Shown: piece after piece, positions 42,325 through 51,657 of the stretch
How the letters are laid out: every line of letters starts with the position of its first letter
How positions within the stretch are numbered: the first letter of the stretch is position 1
DNA from: Streptomyces canus
GTDB lineage: Bacteria > Actinomycetota > Actinomycetes > Streptomycetales > Streptomycetaceae
DNA: 64,000 bases
Direction of reading: 5' to 3'
NCBI RefSeq assembly: GCF_030815415.1
Contig: NZ_JAUSWW010000001.1
Coordinates: 8,928,001 to 8,992,000, forward strand
Translations under genes and position numbers: made by a program
Notes under the pieces: model-generated
What the model saw: the letters and a program-made list of their open reading frames with translations, nothing else
Told to the model about the DNA's origin: nothing
Database searches by the model: none

Positions 42325-43226
42325 GACTTTACGGCTCCGGAGAGCAGATCGAGGCTCCAGAACCGCTGGATGACCAGGAAGAGCGCGACGAGCGGGATGA
42401 TCGCGAGGAACGCGCCGGTGATCACCAGTGTGTACAGGGCCGGGGTGTTGGCGCCCTGCTCCAGCAGCGTGTACAGACCGAGGGTGATCGGGAACTTCTC
42501 GTCGTCGCTCAGCATGATGTACGGCAGCAGGAAGTTGTTCCAGATCGCCACGAACTGGAAGAGGAAGACCGTCACCATGCCGGGCACCATCATCGGCAGC
42601 GCGACGCGGGTGAAGATCCGCCACTCGCTCGCGCCGTCCATCCGCCCGGCCTCGACCACGTCGGCGGGGACCGCGGCGGCGGCGTAGATGCGCGCGAGGT
42701 AGACGCCGTACGGCGACAGGACCTGCGGGAGCAGCACCGAGAGGTACGAGTCGGTGAGGTCGGCCTGGGCCATCAGCAGGTACTGCGGGACGGCGAGGAT
42801 GATCGGCGGCATCAGCACGCCCGCGAGCAGGACGTTGAACATCGTCTCGCGGCCGCGGAAGCGGTAGGTCGCGAGCGCGTAGCCGCTGAACGCGGACACG
42901 ACCGTCGACAGGAGGGCGCCCAGAACGGCGTAGAAGGCGGAGTTGGCCATCCACTCCCAGTAGACGCCGTCGCGGTAGGCGCTCAGGTCCTTGATGTTGT
43001 CGAGGAATCCCGAGCCCGGCAGGAACGTGAACGTGGAGAACAGCTCCGTGCCGGACTTGGTGGACGCGATCACCACCCACGCCACCGGCAGCAGTGTGTA
43101 GAGGGCGCCGATCAGCAGCGTCACCGTCGGGACGAGCGAGATCCGGCGGCGCAGCGGCGGACCCTGGGCCGCGCCCGGCGTGGCGCCCGCGGCCCGTTCG
43201 GTCTTGCGGACGGCAAGGGAACTCAT
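42321..43226 (-). CDS. Sugar ABC transporter permease (CUT1, MalG-type)
   Basis: A 301-residue permease with six membrane segments and the EAA loop VEAGRMDGASEWRIFTRVALPMMVP. ATG overlaps the preceding permease stop by 4 bases. It completes the channel for galacto-oligosaccharide uptake with the gene at 43223; the ATPase must come from elsewhere (MsiK-type). Confidence 0.92.
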   Translation of the reverse strand: MSSLAVRKTERAAGATPGAAQGPPLRRRISLVPTVTLLIGALYTLLPVAWVVIASTKSGTELFSTFTFLPGSGFLDNIKDLSAYRDGVYWEWMANSAFYAVLGALLSTVVSAFSGYALATYRFRGRETMFNVLLAGVLMPPIILAVPQYLLMAQADLTDSYLSVLLPQVLSPYGVYLARIYAAAAVPADVVEAGRMDGASEWRIFTRVALPMMVPGMVTVFLFQFVAIWNNFLLPYIMLSDDEKFPITLGLYTLLEQGANTPALYTLVITGAFLAIIPLVALFLVIQRFWSLDLLSGAVKS

Positions 43227-44146
43227 CGTGCTGCCTCCTGCTTCTGACGACGGTTCGCGGCCCGCAGGAACCCGAAGGACAGCAGCAGCGTGGCGAGCGC
43301 GATGATCACGGCCTGGGCGGCCGCCGCGTAGATGTCACCGGTGCCGAACGCGTCCCGGTACACCTTCATCAGCGGACTCCAGGTCGTGGACACGGAGTTG
43401 GTGAGCGGCTTCAGCGTGGTCGGCTCGTTGAACACCTGGAGCGTGGCGATGATCGAGAAGAAGAAGGTCAGCACCAGCGAGGGCGCCACCATCGGGATCT
43501 TGATCCGCAGCGCGATCTGCGTCGGGGTGGCGCCGTCCAGCCTCGCCGCCTCGTACACCTCGGCCGGGATGGACCGCAGGGAGGTGTAGATGACGATCAT
43601 GTTGAAGCCGGTGCCGCCCCACACCGCGATGTTCGACAGGGCGAGATACAGCGGACCGCCGTCCAGCAGGTCCGGCTGCGGCAGGCCCAGCTTCTCCAGC
43701 ACGTAATAGAAGGGGCTGACGTCCGGCAGGTACAGGAAGCCCCACAGCAGCGCCGCCACGACGCCGGGGATGGCGTACGGCAGGAAGATCGCGAGCCGGG
43801 TGAAGGGGGTGAACCGCACCTTGTCGGAGTCGAGCATCAGCGCGAACAGCAGGGCGAGGCCGAGCATCACCGGGACGACGATGCAGCCGTAGCCCAGGAC
43901 GCGCAGCGCACCGTCCAGCAGCTCGCTGTCGGTGAGGGCGTCCGTGTAGTTCTCCAGGCCGGCCCAGACCTCCGACCGGGCGCCCTTGCCCAGGCCGAGC
44001 CCGGAGACATGCACCTTGCGGAAGCTGAGCCACACCGCGTACCCGATGGGCAGCGCGAAGAACAGCGCGAAGAGGACCGTGGCGGGGATGAGGAAGGCGT
44101 ACGGGGCCCCCTTGACCCCGTACGACTTCCGGCGTGCGCTCGTCAC
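43223..44146 (-). CDS. Sugar ABC transporter permease (CUT1, MalF-type)
   Basis: A 307-residue permease, six spans, EAA loop YEAARLDGATPTQIALRIKIPMV. GTG 44146 overlaps the binding-protein stop as GTGA; the longer open frame upstream is a shadow of that gene. Partner of the 42321 permease. Confidence 0.92.
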   Translation of the reverse strand: MTSARRKSYGVKGAPYAFLIPATVLFALFFALPIGYAVWLSFRKVHVSGLGLGKGARSEVWAGLENYTDALTDSELLDGALRVLGYGCIVVPVMLGLALLFALMLDSDKVRFTPFTRLAIFLPYAIPGVVAALLWGFLYLPDVSPFYYVLEKLGLPQPDLLDGGPLYLALSNIAVWGGTGFNMIVIYTSLRSIPAEVYEAARLDGATPTQIALRIKIPMVAPSLVLTFFFSIIATLQVFNEPTTLKPLTNSVSTTWSPLMKVYRDAFGTGDIYAAAAQAVIIALATLLLSFGFLRAANRRQKQEAAR

Positions 44147-45471
44147 TCGGAGACCCCGAAGCCCTGCTTCTTGAGGTCGGCGACGGTGTCGTCCTGCATC
44201 TTGTCCAGGGCGGCGGTGAAGTCCGACTTGTTCTTGGCGGCGGCGCCGAACGCGTCCTTGAAGGTCGTGTAGGCGACGTTCACGTTCGGGCCCCAGGCCG
44301 AGGGAGCCGTGGTCTTGGCGATCTCGGAGGCTTTGGCGTAGAAGTCCGACTGGTTGGAGAAGTAGTCCGGCGGGGTGGTGAAGGCGCCGCTGGTCTGGGC
44401 GTTCGTGGCGGCCGGGTAGATGCCGCTCTCCTTGGCCAGGGCCTGCAGGGCGGCGTCGTCGGTGTTCAGCCAGGCGGCGAACTTCGCGGCGGCCTCCTGG
44501 TGCTTGGAGTCCGTGGTGACGGCGGTGGAGGAGCCGCCCCAGCTGCCGGTCTTGTTGTCGCCCGCGGTCCACTGGGGGAGCGGGGCCATGGCCCACTTGC
44601 CCTTGGTGTCGGGCGCGGCGGTGGTCAGGGTGCCGGGCGCCCACACGGCGGAGACCCAGGCGATCTGCTTGCCGGTGTTGAGCGCCTTGTTCCAGGCCGG
44701 GGTGTACATCGGCTGGTTGTCGATGGCGCCCTCCTTGACGAGGCCGCCCCAGAAGTCGGCGACCTTCTTGGTGGCCGTGTCGTTGATGCCGACCTTCCAC
44801 TTGTCGCCCTCGGTGGTCCACCACTGGGCGCCGGCCTGCTGGGCCAGGCCCGCGAAGAGGCCGGAGTCGTTGGCGGAGAACGTGGTGAGGTCGGTGTCCG
44901 AGGACTTCTTCTTCAGCGCGCGGGCGGTCTCGGCGAACTCGTCCCAGGTGGTCGGGACGGTCAGGCCGTACTTCTTGAAGAGGTCCTGGCGGTAGTAGAA
45001 CATCATCGGGCCGATGTCCTGCGGGACCGCGTAGACGGCGTCCGTGCCCAGCGTGGTCTGCTGCCAGACACCGTCGGCGAACTTGCTCTTCGCGTCGCCC
45101 ACGTTCTTCGATATGTCCGCGAGCGCGTCATTGCTGACCAGGGTCGGCAGCGCCTGGTACTCGGCCTGGACCAGGTCGGGAGCCTTGCCGGCCTTGTGCG
45201 CGGTGAGGATCTTGGTGATCAGCGTGTCGCCGGATGCCTGCTTCTTCACCGTGACGGTGATCTGGTCCTTCTTGCCCTGGCCCTTGTTCCAGAGGTCGAC
45301 GACCTTGTCCATGCCCGGCGTCCAGGTCCAGTACGTGAGCGAGACCGGACCGGAGTCGGCCTCGCTGTCCCCGTCGGACGAGCCACAGGCGGTGAGTGCG
45401 GTGGCGCCGAGGGCGACGGCGACGGTGGATGCTGCGATGCGACTGAGCCGGCTGCGCTTTGTGATGGGCAC
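44143..45471 (-). CDS. Sugar ABC transporter substrate-binding lipoprotein (galactan locus)
   Basis: A 442-residue family-1 solute-binding protein. Lipobox LTAC (Cys 29) follows a short signal; the body shows VSLTYWTWTPGMDKVVDLWNKGQG and YAVPQDIGPMMFYYRQDLFKKYGL. It starts at GTG 45471 with GGGGAGAGATCC upstream; the open frame extends far upstream only as a shadow of the GH42 gene. First gene of an operon with two permeases and a LacI regulator, transcribed from a promoter overlapped by an operator. Confidence 0.92.
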   Translation of the reverse strand: MPITKRSRLSRIAASTVAVALGATALTACGSSDGDSEADSGPVSLTYWTWTPGMDKVVDLWNKGQGKKDQITVTVKKQASGDTLITKILTAHKAGKAPDLVQAEYQALPTLVSNDALADISKNVGDAKSKFADGVWQQTTLGTDAVYAVPQDIGPMMFYYRQDLFKKYGLTVPTTWDEFAETARALKKKSSDTDLTTFSANDSGLFAGLAQQAGAQWWTTEGDKWKVGINDTATKKVADFWGGLVKEGAIDNQPMYTPAWNKALNTGKQIAWVSAVWAPGTLTTAAPDTKGKWAMAPLPQWTAGDNKTGSWGGSSTAVTTDSKHQEAAAKFAAWLNTDDAALQALAKESGIYPAATNAQTSGAFTTPPDYFSNQSDFYAKASEIAKTTAPSAWGPNVNVAYTTFKDAFGAAAKNKSDFTAALDKMQDDTVADLKKQGFGVSE

Positions 45472-45523
45472 GGATCTCTCCCCTGACCTGGGTCCCCGCC
45501 TGCTGCGAGAACCTGCCATGCTT

Positions 45524-45566
45524 CTGTGAGCGTTCACAGTAGAGAAACATCCCGGACACTTGTCAA
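45524..45566 (-). promoter_or_regulatory. Promoter and LacI-type operator of the galactan ABC operon
   Basis: On the minus strand TTGACA (45561-45566), a 17-base spacer and TCTACT (45538-45543) form a promoter. The palindrome CTGTGAGCGTTCACAG (45524-45539) overlaps the -10 and the start point. It lies in the divergent region with the GH42 gene and could control both directions. Confidence 0.72.
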
Positions 45567-45654
45567 TGGTTGTTGCCGTGCGGTTATCTTGGCCTCGCAC
45601 CGCTGATCGGCTGTGTGCACGTTCCCAAAAGATCGACCACAACGGGAGAAATCC

Positions 45655-47676
45655 ATGCCGGAAGCCACCCCCAGGGGCCTCACCAGGCTCGCCTTCGGTG
45701 GGGACTACAACCCCGAGCAGTGGCCGGAAAGCGTCTGGCAGGAAGACGTCCGGCTGATGCGCGAGGCCGGCGTCACCATGGTGAGTGTCGGAATTTTCTC
45801 CTGGGCGCTCCTGGAGCCCTCGCGTGGGACATACGACTTCGGCTGGCTCGACCGTCTGATCGACCTGCTGCACGAGAACGGCATCCGAGTCGACCTCGGC
45901 ACGCCCACCGTGGTGCCGCCGGTCTGGTTCTACCGGGCCCACCCCGACGCGCTGCCGGTGTCGCAGGAGGGCGTGCGCTACGAGTTCGGCTCGCGCGGCG
46001 CCATCTGTCACAGCAACCCCGACTACCGCGCGGCCGCCACGAACATCACCACCCGGCTCGCCGAGCGCTACGGCGACCACCCGGCGCTGGCGATGTGGCA
46101 CGTGCACAACGAGTACGGCGTCCCCGTCTCCGCCTGCTACTGCGACTCCTGCGCGGCCCACTTCCGCCGCTGGCTGGAGACGACGTACGAGACGGTCGAG
46201 GCCGTCAACGAGGCCTGGGGCACCGCGTTCTGGGGCCAGCGGTACGCGGACTTCGGGGACATCAACCCGCCGCGCCTCGCCCCGACCGTCGGCAACCCGG
46301 CCCAAGCGCTGGACTACAAACGCTTCGCCGACGCCACCATGCGCGAGAACTTCGTCATGGAGCGGGACATCCTGCACCGCCTCGTCCCCGGCGTCCCGGT
46401 GACCACCAACTTCATGACGGCCCTCAGCCAGTGCGACTCCGTCGACTACTGGGCCTGGGGCCGTGAGGTCGACATCGTCACCAACGACCACTACCTGATC
46501 ACCGACGGCCGCCGCACCCACGTCAACCTCGCCATGGCCGCCGACCTCACCCGCTCGGTGGCCGGGGGAGCGCCCTGGATCCTCCTGGAGCACTCCACCT
46601 CGGGCGTCAACTGGCAGGCCCGCAACCCCGCCAAGGCCCCCGGCCAGATGGCCCGCAACTCCCTCGCCCACGTGGCGCGCGGCTCCGAGGGCGCCATGTT
46701 CTTCCAGTGGCGGCAGTCCCGGCGCGGTGCCGAGAAGTTCCACTCGGCGATGCTCCCGCACGGCGGCACCGACACGCGCGTGTGGCGTGAGGTCGTCGAA
46801 CTCGGCGCGTCCCTCGACTCGTTGAGCGCCCTGAAAGGCACCCGCACCCAGGCCGACGTGGCCGTCCTGTGGGACTGGCACTCCTGGTGGGCGCAGAACC
46901 TCGCCTGGCGACCCAGCGAGGACCACGACCCGCGCGAGCGCGCCGACGCCTTCTACGAGGCGCTCTACGACCGCCACCTCACCGTCGACTTCGCCCACCC
47001 GGAAGCCGACTTGTCGAGGTATCCCCTTGTCGTCGTGCCCGCCCTCTACCTGATGACCGAGGCGGCCGGGAACAACCTCAAGGCGTACGTGGAGAACGGC
47101 GGCACCCTCGTCGTCTCCTTCTTCTCCGGCATCGTCGACGAGCACGACGCGGTGCACGAGGGCCCCTACCCCGGCGCTCTGCGGGACGTCCTCGGCCTTA
47201 CGGTCGAGGAGTTCTCACCGCTGCTCCAGGGCGAGAACGTGCGCATCACCGGACCCGACGGCTCCGAGCTCAGCGGCGACGTGTGGACCGAGTTCGTGGT
47301 GCCGCGCGGCGCGGAGACGGTGTGGACGTACGCCGAGGGCCTGACCGAGGGGCAGCCGGCGGTCACCCGTCACCGCCTCGGCCGGGGCACCGCCTGGTAC
47401 GTCTCCACCCGCCTCGGCGCGGAGGGCCTCGACGCGCTGCTCGGCTGGGCGATCGAGGACGCCCAGGTCGCGTCGCGTGTCGACCTGCCCCGGGACGTCG
47501 AACTCGTGCGCCGCACCGGCGAGTCGGGGACGTACCTCTTCGCGATCAACCACACCGCGTCGGACGCCAAGGTGCCGCTGGAGGTCTCCGGCACCGAGCT
47601 GCTGACCGGTGAACGTGCCGCGGGCCGCCTCGAGGTCCCCGCGGGTGCCGTCCGGGTCGTACGACTCGACGGCTGA
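45655..47676 (+). CDS. GH42 beta-galactosidase (cytoplasmic)
   Basis: A 673-residue GH42 enzyme with the three-domain layout of the family: TIM barrel, trimerisation domain and C-terminal beta domain. The acid/base is E153 in HVHNEYGVP and the nucleophile E312 in ILLEHSTSG. The zinc-cluster cysteines are visible (C in RGAICHSNP and CYCDSC). No signal peptide, so it should cut galactose from oligosaccharides brought in by the adjacent ABC system. ATG 45655 follows GGGAGAAATCC. It is divergent from the ABC operon and followed by a strong hairpin before the galactanase gene. Confidence 0.94.
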   Translation: MPEATPRGLTRLAFGGDYNPEQWPESVWQEDVRLMREAGVTMVSVGIFSWALLEPSRGTYDFGWLDRLIDLLHENGIRVDLGTPTVVPPVWFYRAHPDALPVSQEGVRYEFGSRGAICHSNPDYRAAATNITTRLAERYGDHPALAMWHVHNEYGVPVSACYCDSCAAHFRRWLETTYETVEAVNEAWGTAFWGQRYADFGDINPPRLAPTVGNPAQALDYKRFADATMRENFVMERDILHRLVPGVPVTTNFMTALSQCDSVDYWAWGREVDIVTNDHYLITDGRRTHVNLAMAADLTRSVAGGAPWILLEHSTSGVNWQARNPAKAPGQMARNSLAHVARGSEGAMFFQWRQSRRGAEKFHSAMLPHGGTDTRVWREVVELGASLDSLSALKGTRTQADVAVLWDWHSWWAQNLAWRPSEDHDPRERADAFYEALYDRHLTVDFAHPEADLSRYPLVVVPALYLMTEAAGNNLKAYVENGGTLVVSFFSGIVDEHDAVHEGPYPGALRDVLGLTVEEFSPLLQGENVRITGPDGSELSGDVWTEFVVPRGAETVWTYAEGLTEGQPAVTRHRLGRGTAWYVSTRLGAEGLDALLGWAIEDAQVASRVDLPRDVELVRRTGESGTYLFAINHTASDAKVPLEVSGTELLTGERAAGRLEVPAGAVRVVRLDG

Positions 47677-47703
47677 GCCGGCGCCCCACCGGCCGAACCG
47701 ACT

Positions 47704-47745
47704 CCCCTCCGCCCGTGCGAGCCGCTCGTGCCGCGGGCGGAGGGG
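47704..47745 (+). terminator. Hairpin terminator after the GH42 gene
   Basis: CCCCTCCGCCCG (47704-47715) pairs perfectly with CGGGCGGAGGGG (47734-47745) across an 18-base loop that can itself fold. It separates the GH42 and GH53 genes. Confidence 0.65.
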
Positions 47746-47805
47746 GCCTTCGCCGGCCCCGGCGAGGAATCCCCAACCCATTTGTCGAAGGGACGACGGA
47801 CGACG

Positions 47806-49365
47806 ATGTTCCATCCCAGACGCACCCTCCGGGCCCTGCTCCTCCCGCTCACCGCGGGGCTCGCCCTCACTGCCCTGCCCGCGCAGACCGCCCACGCCGC
47901 CAGCACGCTCACCAACGGTGGCTTCGAAGCGGACGGCGCGGGCTCGGCAGCCCCGACCGGCTGGTCCGAGTACGGTTCGACCGGCGCCTCGTACTCCGAG
48001 TCCGGTGGCCACGGCGGCAGTTACCGCCTCAGCCACTACGCGTCCGCCGCCTACAAGGTGGAGACGTACCAGTACCTGTCCGGGCTGACCAACGGGAACT
48101 ACACCCTCACCGCCTGGGTCCGCTCCGGCGGCGGGCAGAACTCCGCGTACATCTCGCTGAAGAACTGCGGCAGTTCCGAGCAGCGCACCAACCTGCCCGT
48201 CTCCGCCAGCGGCTGGATACGTGTCGTCACCTCCATCGCGGTGACGAACAACCAGTGCACGATCAGCATCAACTCCGATGCCAACGCGGGCAACTGGATC
48301 AACGTCGACGACCTGACCTTCGCCTCGGGCTCGACCGGCACGTCCATCAAGGGCTCCGACGTCTCCTCGCTCGCCAAGAGCGAGGCCCTCGGCGGTACGT
48401 ACAGGACCAGCTCCGGCACGACCGGTGACGCGCTCGCGATCCTGAAGTCCGCCGGACAGAACTACGCCCGCGTCAAGGTCTGGGTGAGCCCGAAGGACGG
48501 CTACAACACCAAGACGCAGGTCCTGGCGCTGGCCAAGCGCATCAAGGCGCAGGGCATGAAGCTGCTGGTCGACTTCCACTACTCGGACACCTGGGCCGAC
48601 CCGGGGGCGCAGACCGTGCCGTCCGCGTGGTCGGGGCACAGCTACAGCCAGCTGAAGACGGACGTCTACAACCACACGTACGACGTCCTCAACGCGCTGA
48701 AGGCGCAGGGCACCACGGCCGACATGGTCCAGGTGGGCAACGAGATCAACGGCGGCATGCTGTGGAACGCGGGCTCCACCTCCAACTGGTCGCAGCTCGC
48801 CGGTCTGCTCAACTCCGGCTACGACGCGGTCAAGGCGGTCAATTCCTCCACCCGGGTGGCGCTGCACCTCGCCAAGGGCGGTGACCTGACCGGCACCCGC
48901 TGGTGGTTCGACAACGCGGTCTCCAACGGCGTGAAGTTCGACGTCATCGGCCTGTCCTACTACGGCTACTGGCACGGTTCGCTCGCCGACTTCCAGACGA
49001 CCCTGGACGACGCGGCCGCCCGCTACGGCAAGCCGGTCTTCGTCGCCGAGACGGCCTACCCCTTCCGTCTGGACAGCGACGACTCCTTCGAGAACATCAT
49101 CGACCTCTCCAGCGAACTGGTCTCCGGCTACCCGGCCACGACGGCCGGCCAGACCCGGTGGATGAACGACGTCGCCAGCATCGTGGAGGCCGTCCCGAAC
49201 GGCCGCGGCCTCGGCGTCTTCTACTGGGAGTCGACCTGGACCGCGGTCACCGGCAACGGCTGGGACCCGACCGACAGCACGTCCGGCAACGGCTGGGAGA
49301 ACCAGGCGCTGTTCGACTACGACAACAAGGCGCTCCCGGCGATGGCGTGGTTCAGCCACCGGTAG
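47806..49365 (+). CDS. Secreted GH53 endo-beta-1,4-galactanase with N-terminal galactan-binding module
   Basis: A 519-residue secreted enzyme that cuts type I arabinogalactan. A Sec signal (cleavage near AHAASTLTN) is followed by a CBM61-like beta-sandwich (NGGFEADGAGSAAPTGWSEYG; ~30-180). The GH53 barrel then has KGSDVSSLAKSEALGG, acid/base E313 in VQVGNEINGG and nucleophile E415 in VFVAETAYPF. ATG 47806 fits the signal peptide; the open frame begins earlier without support. It releases galacto-oligosaccharides for the ABC system and GH42 enzyme next door. Confidence 0.93.
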   Translation: MFHPRRTLRALLLPLTAGLALTALPAQTAHAASTLTNGGFEADGAGSAAPTGWSEYGSTGASYSESGGHGGSYRLSHYASAAYKVETYQYLSGLTNGNYTLTAWVRSGGGQNSAYISLKNCGSSEQRTNLPVSASGWIRVVTSIAVTNNQCTISINSDANAGNWINVDDLTFASGSTGTSIKGSDVSSLAKSEALGGTYRTSSGTTGDALAILKSAGQNYARVKVWVSPKDGYNTKTQVLALAKRIKAQGMKLLVDFHYSDTWADPGAQTVPSAWSGHSYSQLKTDVYNHTYDVLNALKAQGTTADMVQVGNEINGGMLWNAGSTSNWSQLAGLLNSGYDAVKAVNSSTRVALHLAKGGDLTGTRWWFDNAVSNGVKFDVIGLSYYGYWHGSLADFQTTLDDAAARYGKPVFVAETAYPFRLDSDDSFENIIDLSSELVSGYPATTAGQTRWMNDVASIVEAVPNGRGLGVFYWESTWTAVTGNGWDPTDSTSGNGWENQALFDYDNKALPAMAWFSHR

Positions 49366-49377
49366 TTCCGTCCTGAC

Positions 49378-49411
49378 AGGTGCCCGGCCGCAGCAGTGCG
49401 GCCGGGCACCT
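49378..49411 (+). terminator. Hairpin terminator after the GH53 gene
   Basis: A 15-base perfect stem (left arm from AGGTGCCCGG at 49378, right arm ending CACCT at 49411) around a GCAG loop begins 12 bases after the stop. It is the strongest hairpin in the window. Confidence 0.8.
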
Positions 49412-49516
49412 TCGCGCAGGCGGTCGGGCGCGGCTGCTTCTCCGTGAGCGGGGTCACCGCGATCCGGTCGATGACCGGGACGGTCAGTTCCCACAGCGGC
49501 GACACCTGGACCAGCT

Positions 49517-49714
49517 GAGGACGGGCTGCGCCGCGCCGGCCACCACCGCCTCGCCGACGAGATCGGCGCCCGCTTCCGGACCCTGTGCGAGACCCACGGC
49601 TTCGCCGAGAACTTCGACGCCCTCACCGGCACGGGACTGCGCGACCGGGCGTACACCTGGACCGCCGCCGCGTATCTCCTCCTCGCCGAGAACCACCGCC
49701 CGGATCGCCCATAA
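49517..49714 (+). pseudogene. C-terminal remnant of an MGH1/GH63-like glycosidase
   Basis: In the 475-base gap between the galactanase and the regulator, one frame encodes GLRRAGHHRLADEIG, CETHGFAENFDALTGTGL and YTWTAAAYLLLAEN before a TAA. This is the closing segment typical of amylo-glucosidase/MGH1-like (alpha/alpha)6 enzymes. Nothing upstream continues it, so it is a stranded gene tail. The rest of the gap (49412-49516 and 49715-49840) shows no gene. Confidence 0.5.
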
Positions 49715-49840
49715 AGACACAGATTTTCTTCGCAAGTGGGTTCGGTATCGGACAAGACGGGTGAAGTCCGTACACGGTGGCCTGGACTGCGGGACAGTGG
49801 GAACACGCGGTACGAGGAGGCCGGTCCGGAGGGGGACGAC

Positions 49841-50128
49841 ATGCTGAGAACTCCCGTCAGTGAGCGGCGGCTGGACATTCTGGAATGGCTGAAGGATCCG
49901 GCCGCGCACTTCCCGTCGCAGCGTCGCCGCGACCCGACCGAGGACGGCGTCACAGCGGACGCCGTGGCCGCCAAACTCGGGGTGCGCCGCCACGTCGCCG
50001 ACACCCACCTCGAACTCCTCACGGGCATCGGCCTGTTGCGCGCCAAGCGGATCCGGCGGCGCACCTACTACCGACGGGACGAGGTGCGGATAGCAGAGGT
50101 GGCGCGCATGTTCGAGAAAGGCTGGTAA
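49841..50128 (+). CDS. Small ArsR-like winged-helix regulator
   Basis: A 95-residue DNA-binding protein: ERRLDILEWLKDPAAHFPSQ, GVTADAVAAKLGVRRHVADTHLELLTGIGLLRAKRIRRRTYYRRDEVRI in two helices and a wing. It has no metal-binding Cys pairs. ATG 49841 with GGAGGGGGACGAC upstream. The SMP-30-like gene follows 45 bases later on the same strand and is probably its co-transcribed target. Confidence 0.8.
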   Translation: MLRTPVSERRLDILEWLKDPAAHFPSQRRRDPTEDGVTADAVAAKLGVRRHVADTHLELLTGIGLLRAKRIRRRTYYRRDEVRIAEVARMFEKGW

Positions 50129-50173
50129 GAAGGGCTCTCGGGCCGCCAAAGGCTCCGAGGCGACGAAGGGCGG

Positions 50174-51142
50174 ATGTCCGTGGAGCGTGCACAGATGCTG
50201 GTCCCGCGCAGGTATGTCGCGATCGGCGGCCACGGCCCCGAGGACGTCGTCGCCGACAGCCGGGGCCGCGTGCTGACCGGTGTGGAGGACGGCCGTATCC
50301 TCCGCCTCGACGGTCTCGCCGACCCGGCCACGACCCGCGTCGAGGTGCTCGCCGAGACCGGCGGCAGGCCGCTCGGCCTGGAACTCCTCGCGGACGACAC
50401 CCTGTTGGTGTGCGACGCCGAACTCGGGCTGCTGCGCGTCGACCTGAACACGGGCGTCGTGCGCATCCTCGCCGACTCGGTGGCGGGGGAGCGGCTGCGG
50501 TTCTGCAGCAACACCGTCGCCCTCTCCGACGGCACCGTGTACTTCACGGTCTCCAGCCGCCGCTACCCCCTCGACCAGTGGATCGGCGACCTCGTCGAAC
50601 ACACCGGCACGGGCCGGCTCCTGCGCCTCGCACCCGGCAGCGAGACACCCGAAGTCGTCCTGGACGGGCTCCAGTTCGCCAACGGCCTCGCCCCGAGCGG
50701 CGACGAATCGTTCCTCGTGGTCGCCGAGACCGGCGCGTACCGCCTGACCCGCCACTGGCTCACCGGCCCGGACGCGGGCCGCTCCGAACCCTTCGTCGAG
50801 CACCTCCCCGGCATGCCCGACAACATCTGGCGCGCCGGGCCCGACGGACCGATCTGGGTGTCCCTGGCCGGACCCCGCGTCCCCCCGCTGGACCTTCTGC
50901 ACCGCGCCGGCCCGGCGGCCCGCCGTACCGCCGCCCGGCTGGCCGTGCACGCCCCCTTCCGTCCCACGGGCACGATCGGCGTCCTCGCGGTCGACGACCA
51001 CGGCGAGATCGTCCACCACCTCACCCGCCGCCACTCCGGCTTCCGCATGGTCACCAGCGTCTGCGAGGCCGCCGGCCACCTGGTCCTGGGCAGCCTCTGG
51101 GAGCGGGGCGTGGCCCTGTGCGAGCCGCCCGCGCCCAAGTGA
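50174..51142 (+). CDS. SMP-30/strictosidine-synthase-like beta-propeller hydrolase
   Basis: A 322-residue six-bladed propeller protein: GPEDVVADSRGRVLTGVEDGRILRL, RPLGLELLADDTLLVCDAELGLLRVD, QFANGLAPSGDESFLVVAETGAYRL, GMPDNIWRAGPDGPIWVSLAGPR. Family members are lactonases or esterases; true strictosidine synthase activity is unlikely in bacteria. No signal peptide. It lies in an operon with the small regulator at 49841. Confidence 0.83.
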   Translation: MSVERAQMLVPRRYVAIGGHGPEDVVADSRGRVLTGVEDGRILRLDGLADPATTRVEVLAETGGRPLGLELLADDTLLVCDAELGLLRVDLNTGVVRILADSVAGERLRFCSNTVALSDGTVYFTVSSRRYPLDQWIGDLVEHTGTGRLLRLAPGSETPEVVLDGLQFANGLAPSGDESFLVVAETGAYRLTRHWLTGPDAGRSEPFVEHLPGMPDNIWRAGPDGPIWVSLAGPRVPPLDLLHRAGPAARRTAARLAVHAPFRPTGTIGVLAVDDHGEIVHHLTRRHSGFRMVTSVCEAAGHLVLGSLWERGVALCEPPAPK

Positions 51143-51201
51143 GCCCGGCGTTACCCTGTTGACGGCCGTGATCAGGCCGTCCAGGCAGGAGACGTACGAC
51201 C

Positions 51202-51657
51202 ATGACAGCCCCGCAGACCGAGACTCTCCGCGTCCCCACCCCCCGGCAGCCGGTCCTGCGCGGCCAGGGACCCGTGGTCGCCGTGGTCGCGCTCGGCGGT
51301 GCCCTCGGGGCCACGGCCCGGTACGCACTCTCCCTGTGGTGGCCCCCGCAGCCCGGCGGATTCCCCTGGGCGACCTTCTGGACCAACGTCGTCGGCTGTG
51401 CCGTGATCGGTGTGTTCATGGTGGTCATCACCGAGAGGTGGGCCGCGCACCGCCTGGTCCGCCCCTTCTTCGGCACCGGCGTCCTCGGCGGCTTCACCAC
51501 CTTCTCCACGTACGCCGTCGACGTGCAGAAACTCCTCGACGCGGGCCACCCCGGCACCGGCCTGGCCTACCTCGCCGCGACCCTGCTCGCGGCCCTCACG
51601 GCGGTGTGGCTCGCCGCGACGGCGACCCGCCGCGTCCTGCGGCGGAGGCGACCATGA
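51202..51657 (+). CDS. crcB: Fluoride exporter CrcB, first copy
   Basis: A 151-residue, four-span membrane protein with CrcB/Fluc hallmarks: GGALGATARYALS, WATFWTNVVGCAVIGVF and GVLGGFTTFSTYAVD. Fluc channels are dual-topology or heterodimeric and export fluoride. A 21-base hairpin (GACGGCC…GGCCGTC, 51161-51181) lies upstream, but no clear fluoride riboswitch was recognised. ATG follows CAGGAGACGTACGACC. Its stop overlaps the DUF190 gene as ATGA. Confidence 0.9.
   Translation: MTAPQTETLRVPTPRQPVLRGQGPVVAVVALGGALGATARYALSLWWPPQPGGFPWATFWTNVVGCAVIGVFMVVITERWAAHRLVRPFFGTGVLGGFTTFSTYAVDVQKLLDAGHPGTGLAYLAATLLAALTAVWLAATATRRVLRRRRP

Noticed and set aside
49317..49505. Short minus-strand frame after the GH53 gene (SPLWELTVPVIDRIAVTPL)
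   Set aside because: It has a protein-like stretch but crosses the terminator hairpin and matches nothing I can name; too weak to list.
51140..51201. Fluoride riboswitch upstream of crcB
   Set aside because: Only a simple 7-base hairpin is visible; the conserved bases of the crcB riboswitch were not found.
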